The notes beneath the pieces are model-generated. The model made no database searches, had not been told where the DNA came from, and was given only the letters and a program-made list of their open reading frames with translations. A stretch of 64,000 nt of DNA from Dasyornis broadbenti. Its lineage: Eukaryota; Chordata; Aves; Passeriformes; Dasyornithidae. The stretch is from positions 601,759 through 665,758 of the forward strand of contig VZRN01001189.1 of the NCBI GenBank assembly GCA_013397935.1, read 5' to 3'. The position numbers were made by a program, and so were the translations under genes. Shown piece by piece: positions 35,901 through 47,900 of the stretch (its first letter is position 1; the number at the start of each line of letters is the position of its first letter).

Positions 35901-38900
35901 TGTGTCCCTTTATGGTTTGAAGGCACACAGTAGGTAACACTTTCTCTATCAGTGCTTTCTGTGCATGAGGAGAGCTGCTGTTCTTTAAGCATTACTGACA
36001 ATAAAAACAAGTTAAGGTTCAAATCTCAGTATTGTAGAATCATTGCTAGGTGGGGGTTTTAAATTTTTTCCCCTATACAAGTGATTTTATCTGTAAAATT
36101 TAGGAGGAATATCAAACACTGATTTTGGGGGTTATCAAAGATGGTTTTGGCTTGCTGTGGAAGCAGATGTCTGTTCCTGACTTTACATGGAACCAGTGTA
36201 CTGGGCAGAGTTTGGATTCACTCAGTCATTTATATTATGAGTCAGCAAAGCTCATCCATGCTTTTAAAAACAAATAGTTTTCTGATAATCAGCAGGACTC
36301 AAAAGTTACAATTTAGAAAGAAATAGATGTATCTTGTTGAAAAAAGCGGCAAGGAAAGGAAAATCCTCCTATATTCTGATAATAATACACCTGTAAAACC
36401 TGTTTGTGTACCCACAATGGATCATTTCAAGTGAACACTTTGCTGCTCAAATAAGTCTGGTTAACTAAAAACTATTATTAGTGACAATCATGTTGGACAA
36501 AAAGGTATTTTGAAAGGACATGGATTATGGGATGTTATAACTGCTGAAAAAGCTATTTTCTGTAAAGAGAGTCAACAGAATATATTGTCCCAAAAAAGCA
36601 GAAAAAGCACCTGAATAACTAAGTGAACTTCTCAGGACTGGTTTTGGCAGTTGACTTTGCCATATTGATCTGGGAGGTTGCAGTGAGACGTCTTTGACAT
36701 CTTTACCTAGTTTTAGAATTACTGCCTGTCAATATTTAATTGACGTTGAACATTGTTCCCATGAAATTTAGTCTTGTACAGTTATAGGGAGTTCATAATC
36801 TTGTTATCTTCTTGAAAAGCTGTGTGAAGTTCTCAGTTACTGTGGTTTACTTTTTAGGATGGGGAAACTGGAGAATTTTATAGACTTGGGCTGATAAATC
36901 AATAAAATATTCATCTGAGTCATTCTTTGGGGAAAGTGAACTGCAGGTGCCTCTGGTCTAAGTTGCAGTAACTCAACGGGGACACAGGAGTTTGACTCCG
37001 GCAAAAAATACAAACTTCATTCTTAGGCCTCCAAGTGTTGGAGGTGCTGGTCTTGCCATGTATTTGAGAAAGAGGCACCTCCCAGAGAGCCCTGACCTTG
37101 CATTGCGTGGGAGATCTGATGAGGTGAAGCACAAAATGGTGCAGCTTCAGGCATTTCTCTCATACTTTTTCTATTTCTTTGATATCGACTGGTTTTGGCA
37201 TAGCAATCCCTGCAGCCAGGCCCAGCTGACACAGAGTTTCTGAGTGTTCAGTCTTGGTCTTGTGTCCAAGAGGATTTCTTATTTCAGGGAGGCAGTACTC
37301 TCAGCTGAATTTAACTCTGAGTTTCTTCCTCTTTAGAAGACACTGGTGTAGCACATCATCAGTGTGTAGAATTCTTTCACATACAGAAAAAATCAGAGGA
37401 CCAAATGTTCAATATTTTAGCTTGAGTTTTGCACTGTGCACTTCTTGTTTCCCTTGCAGTTAAGACTTTGTAAGGAAGTAACTTGATTCCTTCCCTTTGT
37501 GTGCTATTTTTGCTGTCCTGGTGCTCTATTTGGTCACCTTTAGAGATATGTTTTAAACACAAGCAGTCGCAGTGGGATCACCTGGATGTGACCACCCATG
37601 AGGTGTAGTCTGAGCATCATTTCATTCTTTATTACTACGTTCTCAAGTTTGATTTTTCTTTTTTTCCAAGTAATTGCTAAATTTGTTTCAGAGGACAGCC
37701 AGGGCCCCCTCATAACCACTGGGGCACTTAAAAGTGTTTGCAGCTGGCAGTTTGCCTCCACTGACTGTGGGTTGGTGGTGGGCACGCAAAGAATAGCTTG
37801 GAAGTCAACATCTAAGTTCAGGGAGTCTAATCCCACAGTGATTAGACTATGGAAATTCTGCAGTGGAAGCATTGTCCAGGTTTGAATGAAATGTAGTTAC
37901 TAAACAGCAATTTTTGCATCATCCAGGTAATTAGTTTGCTGTGCATTACCAGTGACCTATTTGCGTCTCCAGAGATTTAAGAAAGGCATGTGTGTGTGTA
38001 GATGTGTGTATCTATGTATATATACACGCAGAATAGACTTGTTTACTATTTCTTCTTATTGTACCCTTCACCTTGGAATATTTGTGCCTAACATGCTAAT
38101 GTGCTGGAAGTGAGTAACTCACAAGGTGAGCAGGGCTCTATCCAAACACAATACTCCTCCTATGCTCAGTAAGTATTTGATCTCCCCAGCAGAACCGTTG
38201 ATCTCTGTTGAGACTGGAACCTGTTCCATAGGCAGGGAAGTGCAATCCAACATGTGTTTTGTTTCTTCCAAGTGTGAGAATTTCCGTGCTAGTAAGGACG
38301 TGTACCACAGCAGCTCCCTGTCAGACGTAGTGACGGCACCGCTCAGCCCTGGGCAGGATGACGTGTTCTGGAGCGTGAGCCACAGCGAAGAGCAGCCCCC
38401 AAAGGTGGGTGAAACGCAGGGTATTTGGCACTCTCAGGGATTTACTGTACTGTGAGTATCCACCCTCTGCACTTTGTGAAACTCTGAGAATCTCGTTGCG
38501 TGTACGTGAACTGGGTGGTGTTGATCTAGAAAAGAGAATGAGAATTTATGAGCAGTTTGGTGGTCTGGGTTTATGTGTATGTGTGTAATATCTGCACACA
38601 TACATTATCTGCAGGATCTGTGATTGCAGATACACCTCCTTTGTTAGACCAGGTATTTGTAGCAGCCCTTTTGCTGAAAAATCTGGCTTATTGCAGAAAA
38701 TCTTTTTAGTTTGTGTAATTGAGGTGATGGTGTATTTCTCTTTCTAACATAATTTCAAAGAACAAGTCCAAGACTATTTGAGCGGGATGCATATGCCTAT
38801 GTATTGCATTTATTTTATTACTTTGCAGTTGGAGGGTGTGTGTGTGTCATTCCACAGCCTGTGGTAGCAGCATAAGGTAACCCACCCCCTGGGGAAAGCT

Positions 38901-41900
38901 GCATTCAGTGACTGCAGGTGCCTTTCACTGTCTGCTTTAAATATTGACCAAGAACGATGCTGACTCTGAGGAAAGGTGCAAACCTGTTTCTGTCTGCACC
39001 CTGTTAGACTGCACAGGCTTGGAGCAAACTGGAAGCACTGATGCTGACTTGCAGCTTCCAGTGCTGATATCATGGAATACCTCCCCACAGGTCCCACTGA
39101 TCCATTGTTCATTTCTGTTGGTTAGTCCTACCTTTTCATTGATATGGGTTAAGCATTAGGTTTATTGACTGGATCTAAAATACTAGTAGCAACCTGAAAA
39201 TGTGTGATTAAATCCTGAAGGTTCCAGAAAGGACAACCTCGAAATTTTACAGCAGGGATCAGCCTGGCCATCAGAGATGCCTTTCAAGGTAAGCTCTAAA
39301 GTGTTTTATGATTATACTAGAACAAACTTACACTGTATACTTTACATACTTACACTGTTTATACTGTCTTTTGTGCTTAAACTAATTGTTTTATGCTGCT
39401 TTATTGTCAATTGGAAAATGAAAGCATCTGGCAGATGCTCCACCTCAGTGCCAGTGGCATTGCTTTCAAAGGGGAGTCAGGTGTCTGGCTGCTTTGGTGA
39501 GAGGGGGTCTGGTCCCAGCTCCTTGTGCAGGCAGATTTAATTTAATTACAGCTTGTAGTGCTTGTTTTGCCTGGTAGTAGCTTGAACAGCCGGCCTGTAG
39601 AAATATCTTGACAATTCTGGCAGTCTGCCCTTTAAGGCTGGTGTACTTTTTTCACATCCCAGGAGAAATGACCAAGGATGTCTAGAGCTCAGCAGTAAAG
39701 GGCAGCCCCACTGGATGTCTAGTCAGGAAGCAGAATGGGTTGGAGAGGTTGGAAAGTGAAGTAGATTTAGCTGAAATAACAAAATTATGTGCAGCATTTC
39801 TGATGAGCCAAAGTCAGAAACATCGTCTGAAATAACTTTCAAGTGAAATCAAGCCCTAAATGCTCTCCACTTGGGAATTACAGGAGGCAAAGCAGAAAAG
39901 AAACATAATTGTCAGTGTTACAAGTGAGTGGCTTCTGAGACTGGGTTTCTCTGAGCCACTGGCTTGGCAACTTATTTTACTGTGCAATGCATTCCGTTCT
40001 CCAGTGAGAAATGACTGCTGGTATATCTTCTAGGAAGGTAGTGCAGCAGTTCTCTTGAGCTGTAAAAGCTGTGAAATTTTGGAACCAGGACTGACACATG
40101 TCTGGAGAGCCCAAGGGAAATGTAATATTGAAGAATATTTTGTAATTACTTGGGAATCTCTATTATTTGCCCAGAGGAAACTGTCCCTTCCATCATCATC
40201 TCTCACTCCTGGGTGGCCCTGCTTGGAGCAGCAATGAAGATAAAACCTTTCGTTATCCAGAGTATGATCTCATGCTGTAACAGCAGGGAACTCAATCCGG
40301 TGGCCCAGGAGCTCTGTTCCAGTCTCTGTTCCTTCCTGCACACCAGAGTCTGATCTGCTTTTTGTCTTTCTGTTCAGTACTACTCATCAGTCATCCCCCG
40401 GGGGACACGCTCTGAAGCTAAGCAGTAGCAGCAGCACTCCTGGCACCAAGCAGTGGGAGATGGGATCTCATCAGAGCAGCTGGTCAACCTCAGGTGATTC
40501 CTAAGTCAAAGTTTCATCAGTCAAAATGTGCTAAATTCCTGTCGCATGCAATGGTCTGCTGCAGGGTGTCAAGTTCTGCATTGCAAATGGGATATGTCCT
40601 TTTAATGATAACTTCTGGTGAGAGGCTTTTGAAAGCCCTCTGGATTTTATGGTTCCATGTTGCTAAAATACAAGCACTTCCTCTGTTGAGTCAGAAAAGT
40701 GACTCTGAATATATTTTCATACAGAAAATTTGAATTGCCTCAATTAAGAATTGGGAAAAAAAAAACTTCTGTTGCAGTTAGTGATACAACTGAAACTCAG
40801 CAGAGCCAACATTCCAGACATACAGATGTAATTCAGTGCTAATGTTCACCCATTGGCAAATCCTGCTCTTTGCACTGACCGCTAATAAGGTGATACAGTT
40901 GAGCAGTTGATGTACACTAGTATTTCTGCACTCTTACAATGTACTGGCTGAAAGAAGCGTAAGTCTCTCTCAACAGCACAGTATGAACTATTCCTCCAGT
41001 GTTCTTTTATTTGCAGGAAGGTAGTGGAATTGGGGGGAAAAAAAGGGCAAAAGAAGGTAAAAAGGAAGAGAAGACCTCATCTGATACAGGCAAAGTACAG
41101 CTTAGTAAGCTGCTTTGCTGTCACTGGTGGTGATGTAGGAATGCAGCTGCGTGCTCATGGTTGTGAAGTTTTTTGCAGTACTCTGGTTCCTGAGGCTCTG
41201 GCAGATGGGGGACGTGGAGAAGTGGACAGCTCTGTCCCTCTCTTGCTGTTCCTGCAGGTGTTTTCTGTGGGTCAGCTGCAGGGCAGTTTCCTGCGTAGCT
41301 CCTTGCAGAGCTGTGATGTGTCACCAGGCCTTGCATCCAGGTTGGCCACTAAAGATTGGGAACATAGAGAATCACATACGCCCAAGTTGAAGCAGGGTGG
41401 ATGCAAAAAAATGTTCTGAAACCACCCCAGTGAGCTTCTGAGGTCATTTATTTTTATATTGAGGTTTACATTGTTAATTTAAAAGCCCTTGATAAATGAG
41501 GAACAAATTGCTTATTTATTACACTTACACAATCAAGCCAGTTTTGCTTTTACTAACTACACAGAATAGGAAGCTTTTCTTCAAGAGAAATCCAAAGCAC
41601 ACTTAAAATTGCTTGGGTTTTGTTTCTTTTTGCGCTTATGTCATTTTGTGTTTGAATAACAGAGTTGAACAACATGCAACAGCACCGCTCAACTTTGCAA
41701 AGTCCGCGTGATGTGTAACTCCTGTGCTATTTTGGCACGGGGAAACGAAAATCTCACCAGCAATGGAAAGAATAGAAGACCTCCCTTGTGGTTTAAACTG
41801 TCTCCTTGAGTTCTTAAGTGTCATTAAATTACAGCTAGTTCTGGCATATGGCATTTCAGATATAGTTTGTTGCTTTCCCAAACCCACAGGGATAATGAAT

Positions 41901-44900
41901 TGGACAGGAAAGGGCTATAAATACTTTAAAGCTAATAGTTCTGCTGAGTTGCTTAGGTGCTTATTGACCAGTAAGGAATTCTGAGTTTTGAAAGCTTTGC
42001 AAAATGCATGAAGACATGAAACCATTGTGACAAAACTATGTAAATTACCAAATACAAATCCTAATTTGTGTGAGCTTGACTTCTCCTCCGTTAACTTGCA
42101 CGGAGTCCTGTTGGTAACAGTGGGATAGTCATGGGAGAAACTGCTGAAGAAGGCAGGTGTTGAGCTGGCCAGTGTCTACCAGCGCAGGGTGAAGGTACAG
42201 TGGCTTTCCTTCCCTTCCCTTGTATCAGGAGTTCTGTGCAGAGCATCTCTTCAGGCTTCTTTTGCTTTTTCCAGTGCTTGCAGGCAGTGGCGGGGCCCAC
42301 ATTGAACGGGAAGATTTGCAGTTCAATGCAGCTATTTGCCCTCAGCCCAGCTAGGTTTAGATAATCAGACTCTTCAGACTGTTTTTGTATAACAGTTTTA
42401 GGAGGGCCAGATCTTGGCAACACCTCTGTTTTCTCCCGGAGGTGTGCGTGGGGGCTTGGGTTCCTGAATCCTCTCCCTGACTCTGTGTCTGCAGTCACAG
42501 GAGCACAGCTGGGTGGCTCTTTGGTGCTGGAATATGACCAGCAGTTGCTCATGTGATGAGCTGTCTCGCCTCAAGAAGAGGATCAGAGGAAGGGATTAGG
42601 ATGCCCTCACCTTTTTCCCTTGCTGCCTGTCCATGGAGCTGTGGCTGATGTGCAGTGCAAGTATGTTGCCAAGGGTTTGGTTTGCTCATGTTCCTCTTTC
42701 AGCATTAAACTGCACCAGTATCCATTTTTGTACGTGATATTGCAGCATCCAGAACCACGGGGAAACAAGCAATGAGATTTTCCTTTGCAACAAAGAGAAA
42801 AGAGAAGTTTGTCAGCAGAGGCTGGTGTCTGCTTTGGGTGGTAGCTATGTGTGCTTGTCTTACTCTCTCACCCTCTGCACATACACTTAAAAAAAGAAAC
42901 TTCTGGGTTTTTTTGCCCCCAGGGAATCCAGGACTGGCCAAGGCAGAGAACGTTTTGTCCCAGAACCACATGCAACTCCATCAGAAGCCTGAAAAAGTTT
43001 CTCATCCAGGCCAGATTGCAGTAGGTTTTTTTAAATCCACTGATACTTTTGATTTGTCTGTGGTTTTCACTGAGGGTCTGCCTGTGCAGACAGCTCTGTT
43101 TTGGTGTCTGAGTTTGCTGTCACTCATCAGTCCACCCAAGGGGTGTGTGGGGCTGGCTTGAGCTCACTGCTCTCAGTGCAGGTCTCACTTGCATCCAGCT
43201 CAGGTCCTCAGCAGAGTGTCCAGTTTTGGCTCAGGTCACTTTCCTGTGTGAGATACCCACCTGTGATGGACCAACAGGAGCATCACCTTCCTAGTAAAGT
43301 TTTTTTTTTGGTGTGGAAGTAACAATAACTGTATATGCTGGGACAGTAAAATACAGCACATGCTGTTTAACAATGGGTGCTTCAACTGAGTTCTCTTTGC
43401 TCAGAGTCCAGTCTCCTTTGCCAAGGTGAAGGACAGTGCCAGCTCCTTGTTAAAAGCAGCAGACTATTCCTCCTCAAGTGATGAAGGCAGCAGCAGCAGC
43501 AGCAGCAGCGATGAAGATGACACAAACCATACAAGGTTGGCTTGATTGATTTTATTTTTATTGGTATTTTCTTCCTGTTACACACTTCTAAATACCTAAA
43601 AAAGCTGCACATGCACAAATACTACCTCTCCTTTGAAGTTACTATCAGTCATTTATGTCAGTTGTAATTAAGCAATTTAATTGCATTTTAATGAACTCCT
43701 GGGGGTGAGTGTTTGCTCCATCAGATGTGCACAGCGTAATAAGCTTTGATGACTTGCTGCCCTGGGACAATGAGGAAATGTCTTGATTTAACTGGATATA
43801 CTGGGCAGTGCTTTTATAGGGATTGCTTTCATTGATTTATGTTTACATGGAATTTTTGAAAGAAGAAAGGAGAGGGAAAGAAAACTGTAAAAACTGTATG
43901 CCTTCATTGCAAATACAGGTTACAGGGGAGAAAACAAGGCAAACATGACCCTTGAATTCATGCAGTCTGTTTACTCTGGGCGAAATAATTACCACTGGAA
44001 AGCTGATTCCTTCACTAGGGCTGTTTATAAAAAGGGGGGATCGTTTTGTAAAATGTGCTGTATTTTTAATACAGACATTTTGCACAATTGCCGTAGTTGC
44101 CAGCTGATGCTGTGGCTTGTCCCAAGCTGATCTCACCTGAACTGTGTCTCTCTAGTTCTTTCCTGTTTGTCTTAACTGATTTTGTGACTGACATCTTGTG
44201 GTATTCTACCTGTCATGGAAAATGAGTATTCTGCTGAGAAACAGTGGAGCAAGAATAGTTTGCTTGACCCAGTGAAGGGAATTGGGGTCGCTTGGCCACC
44301 CCCGCTGTTAGGAACAGCAAACAGAAACAATTTTTAGTATCGATGAATGAAACTTCTGATTTTCTTGGAAAGAGACTTTAGTTTAATTCAAGTTCTAGGA
44401 TTTACTTTGAAGTGCATCTCAGGGCCACAGAGCTCTCTGGGATGGGACTCTTGCTCTTCTGACAGAATTACACATGCAGTTTTGTCAGGCTTCAGGCAGA
44501 GATGCCCAGATTTGGAGCATTGTTGGCAAGCTATTGTGTTGGCCTGGTACCAGTCCTTTCCCCTGTGCTGCTCTGAAGAGGTAGAATTTTTGTGCCTGCA
44601 TATGCTCTTGATTTGCATTTCTGAAGTTCATTTTCAAAGCTGAGATGAGGAGAGAGAATGTTAAAAATCTTACAGCTTATTCAGTGCACCTGAAAGAGCT
44701 GATTTTTACTGTAATGCCTTTATTTTCCTACTGATCCTCTTCCAAACCACCTTATTCTGATCTGTAAAAAGTTTTATTCACTCTAGGTCATAGAATTCAT
44801 CCTAGACCTCAGAAAGACTCTACATAAAAATCTGGATTTGCCCTGTAGCAATGGCTTTGCTGTGTAAGTGTTAGATTGCTGTGATCCTTGCATGCTGTAA

Positions 44901-47900
44901 TGATTTGAAGGAGTGGTATCACTGCCTTTGGAACTCTGCATGTGTTATTTGCATCTCCTCTGTGTGCGAGATCCACCCATCCTCTGGAGAAGTGCAATTA
45001 GCAGGATGCTCCCTGTCTCGTTTGCCTTCTTGTGCACACAGCCACTGCAAGAGCGCCTTAAAATCAAAGATGCGTTCTTGCTATTAACATAGTCCCTTCA
45101 CCTTGGCTGAACATCATTTATATTAAAAGATACTTTGGGAAATAAATCCTGATTGCTGCCGAAGAAATAGCGAAAGGAAAGTGATCAGAGTGAAAAGAAC
45201 AGCCAGCGTTGAAACTTTGCATGTTCTGGTTAAAGTAAAGGGTTTGGGGTTTTTTTGCTCTCTAAAGCCGGTGACTGTAGGATCTGAAACCCCTTGCACT
45301 CTGGACTGTCTCTGTGGGGCTCTGGCTGACGCACCTTGGGCCAAGTTTTAGTTGGCTGCTGAAAACAATCTGTGTTTTCCTGTTCTTGCCTGGGCTGTGG
45401 AACAGCTCCTGATGTCCACACTCCAACTTTCCAATAGGACTACACTTGGGACATATGTTAGAGAGAGCTTCCCGTTCTCTTGGATAAATCTTGTTAACCA
45501 CCCTGAGAAAGCTCATTTCTGAGGACACTGGACTAAGGGGCTGCTGTCTTTCGCCAGTAAAGCAACTTCTGCTCTTATTTTTCTTTACAGGGAGATGAAC
45601 CAGAATTCTTGCTCACATGCTCCAGGTTTTTGTTCAAAGGGAAGAGTGTCAGTGTGTATGATCTTACCTCCTTGTACAGCACACTTACTCCATTGATGTT
45701 AATTTCTCCTACTTTGCTGAGAGTGCTTGCTCCTCTGATGCCTGCAGTATTCACAATGCCCCTAAAACACTGAGTATCCTGGGCCTCATTTGTATAGTTC
45801 AGTTTCCTCTCTTTGCTCTTTAAATGCTGTTTCCTACCAGCATTTGGACAAGGTGGATGCAGGTGTGTGCTTGGCTAGGAATTACTTTCTCCCCCTCATA
45901 AGTGGGAGGTTGACATTATTTAAGATCAGCTGCTGTTTGCTTCTCTGATAAGAACAGGTCCTGGCATTCACCATTGATCCCACTCCACATCTTGTCATTC
46001 CTTCTAAGCTTAATATGCAAATATTTACCCACTTGCATGGAATGGAGGGACAATCCAAAACCAAAAAATAAACAATGAAAAGTGCCACAAAAACTTCTAC
46101 TTCTACACATCCATCTTAAATCAGTAGGTCTCTCACCAAACCTTCTGTGTTACCACATGGGGCTTCATTTAAAAGAAAAAAATGTGTTACAGTCTGCTAA
46201 AAGTTGGCACATAGCACTGTAGAGCCCTTCACACCAGCATCCTGAATCCAGTTTTATAATTACTGGAAAGGAGGCAAAAATGCACTAGGCTCAAATGGAT
46301 TACAGTAATAAAGAAATGAGTATAAATAAATAAATGGAATAAATAAATCATGTGAGGTGAAAGTGTACAGAAATGGGGCCAAGAGCCTCACTGACAGAAG
46401 TTTGAAGCAGTTCCACTTGGGTGAAAAAGTTTAAAATGCGAAGATACCTCAGGCAGTGCAGGAAGCAATGATGTGCTGGGAATTCACAACAGACACTTGT
46501 TCGCACACTTTCAGCTTTTGGTCACTGTTGAGGACAGGATGCTGGGCTCAGGGGGCTCATGACTGCAGCCAGTCCAGAAGCTCTTGCCTTCTTCTGTTTC
46601 TGTGTGCACTGGGCAATGTTTTCTGTGTTTCTCTGTAAGGTGAGGATGCCCATGGTTCAGGAACTGATTCACAGGGTGAAATTCCAGTGTAGCCTGTCCC
46701 AGTAGGCACTGGCAGAGAGGTCCCTGACAGCAGCACATGGCAGAGCAGCTGGTGCTCTCTCTGGAGAGCAGGGTGGCTCATAATTACACCCCACAAGGGA
46801 ATGAATGTGTGAGGGGAGACAGAAGTTTTGAAGTAGGCACTTCTCAAATGACAGTCTGGGGGACTTGCCTGAGCTATGCAGTGTCTGAAAGGTGAGGGTT
46901 GAAATGCAGGGAGATGAAGGGATGCTCTCTGTCTAGGTGGGGAGAGCTTCCTGCTGTGTGTGAGTGGTCCTCAGGCACAAGTCCATTCAGGCAGAGCCAC
47001 AGACTAATCAGCTTGCTTTTGTACACGAACCTTTCAATGTAACTACTGAATGTTAATTATGTTCACTTTTGAACATGGATATGTGTGGTTTTTTCCTTTT
47101 TTTTTCTTTTTTTTTCCCCCTGAAGTAGTTCTGTTCATTAATTGGAGTTTGTTACCAGGCAACTGCTAAGCAGCAGAATCGCAGATTTCTCAAGGACGAG
47201 GGTACCAGATGGAATTGAACTGAAACCCCAAAGCACTGTGGCAGAACAGAAGGTAATTTGGCCGTTTGTAAGGGGGTGGGTACAGTGAGGGGGAGTCAGA
47301 TCATTAATGTGCATTATAAACACTGTATCCATTACTTCTTGGTAGCATTCTCACTCTGAAGTCCTGCTCTGTCATTGCAAATTATAGCTATAAGCCTTGA
47401 AAAAAATGTTTAGTTTCAGGTTTGTGCTTCCTGTAAAAATGCTCACATTTAGGTAGAAAATTGCAGTTCTTTACTTGTCCTTGGTTTAGACCAAGGTAGT
47501 AGTTTCCGATGTCAAGGTATTTTGTGAAGGCACTGGGCAAAAAGCATTACTGTTGATTGTTGTTGGTGTGCATTTTTGCTGTTTTTAAAAATCTTGACTT
47601 CTTTTTATTCCAGTTTAAAGAGTACTACCTCCTACTGCCTAAAATATTACCAGAACAGGGGAAAACCACTTCATCTCTCCCTATTGGCTTAGCAAAAATA
47701 CTTGTCTTCTCATATGTCATGTTGTGGTTTCTTCCAGCTGCAGTTTCTAGCAGACGCTTCCAGTCATGTGGATTTTCCCCTGTGATAAATATTAGCACAG
47801 AAAAGATGAAGAGAGACAAAGCAGAACAATGTTCTTTGTGGTTGAAAACAAGAAAAAAAATTACAGTAATAAGACTTGTACTCGATGTCAGGGCCCTTTC

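Larger units (their letters stand above)
31902..38272. other. Largest internal intron, window exons 13-14
   Basis: 6.4 kb. It holds tetranucleotide remnants near 32845, the deleted CR1 at 33344-33835, an exon-like open block at 37692-37879, and the TG/TA microsatellite at 37988. Paralogues have further Ser/Pro-rich coding sequence at this point of the linker; I found no phase-0 exon here that would supply it. Confidence 0.75.
45626..47184. other. Intron, window exons 18-19
   Basis: 1.6 kb with the ATAA repeat near 46316 and the polypyrimidine tract at 47089. Its last 26 bases may be exon if the acceptor at 47158 is used. Confidence 0.65.

Noticed and set aside
39018..39091. Possible exon 'LEQTGSTDADLQLPVLISWN' between exons 14 and 15
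   Set aside because: The donor (gtccca) is poor, and use of the distal donor of exon 14 already gives a consistent frame without it.
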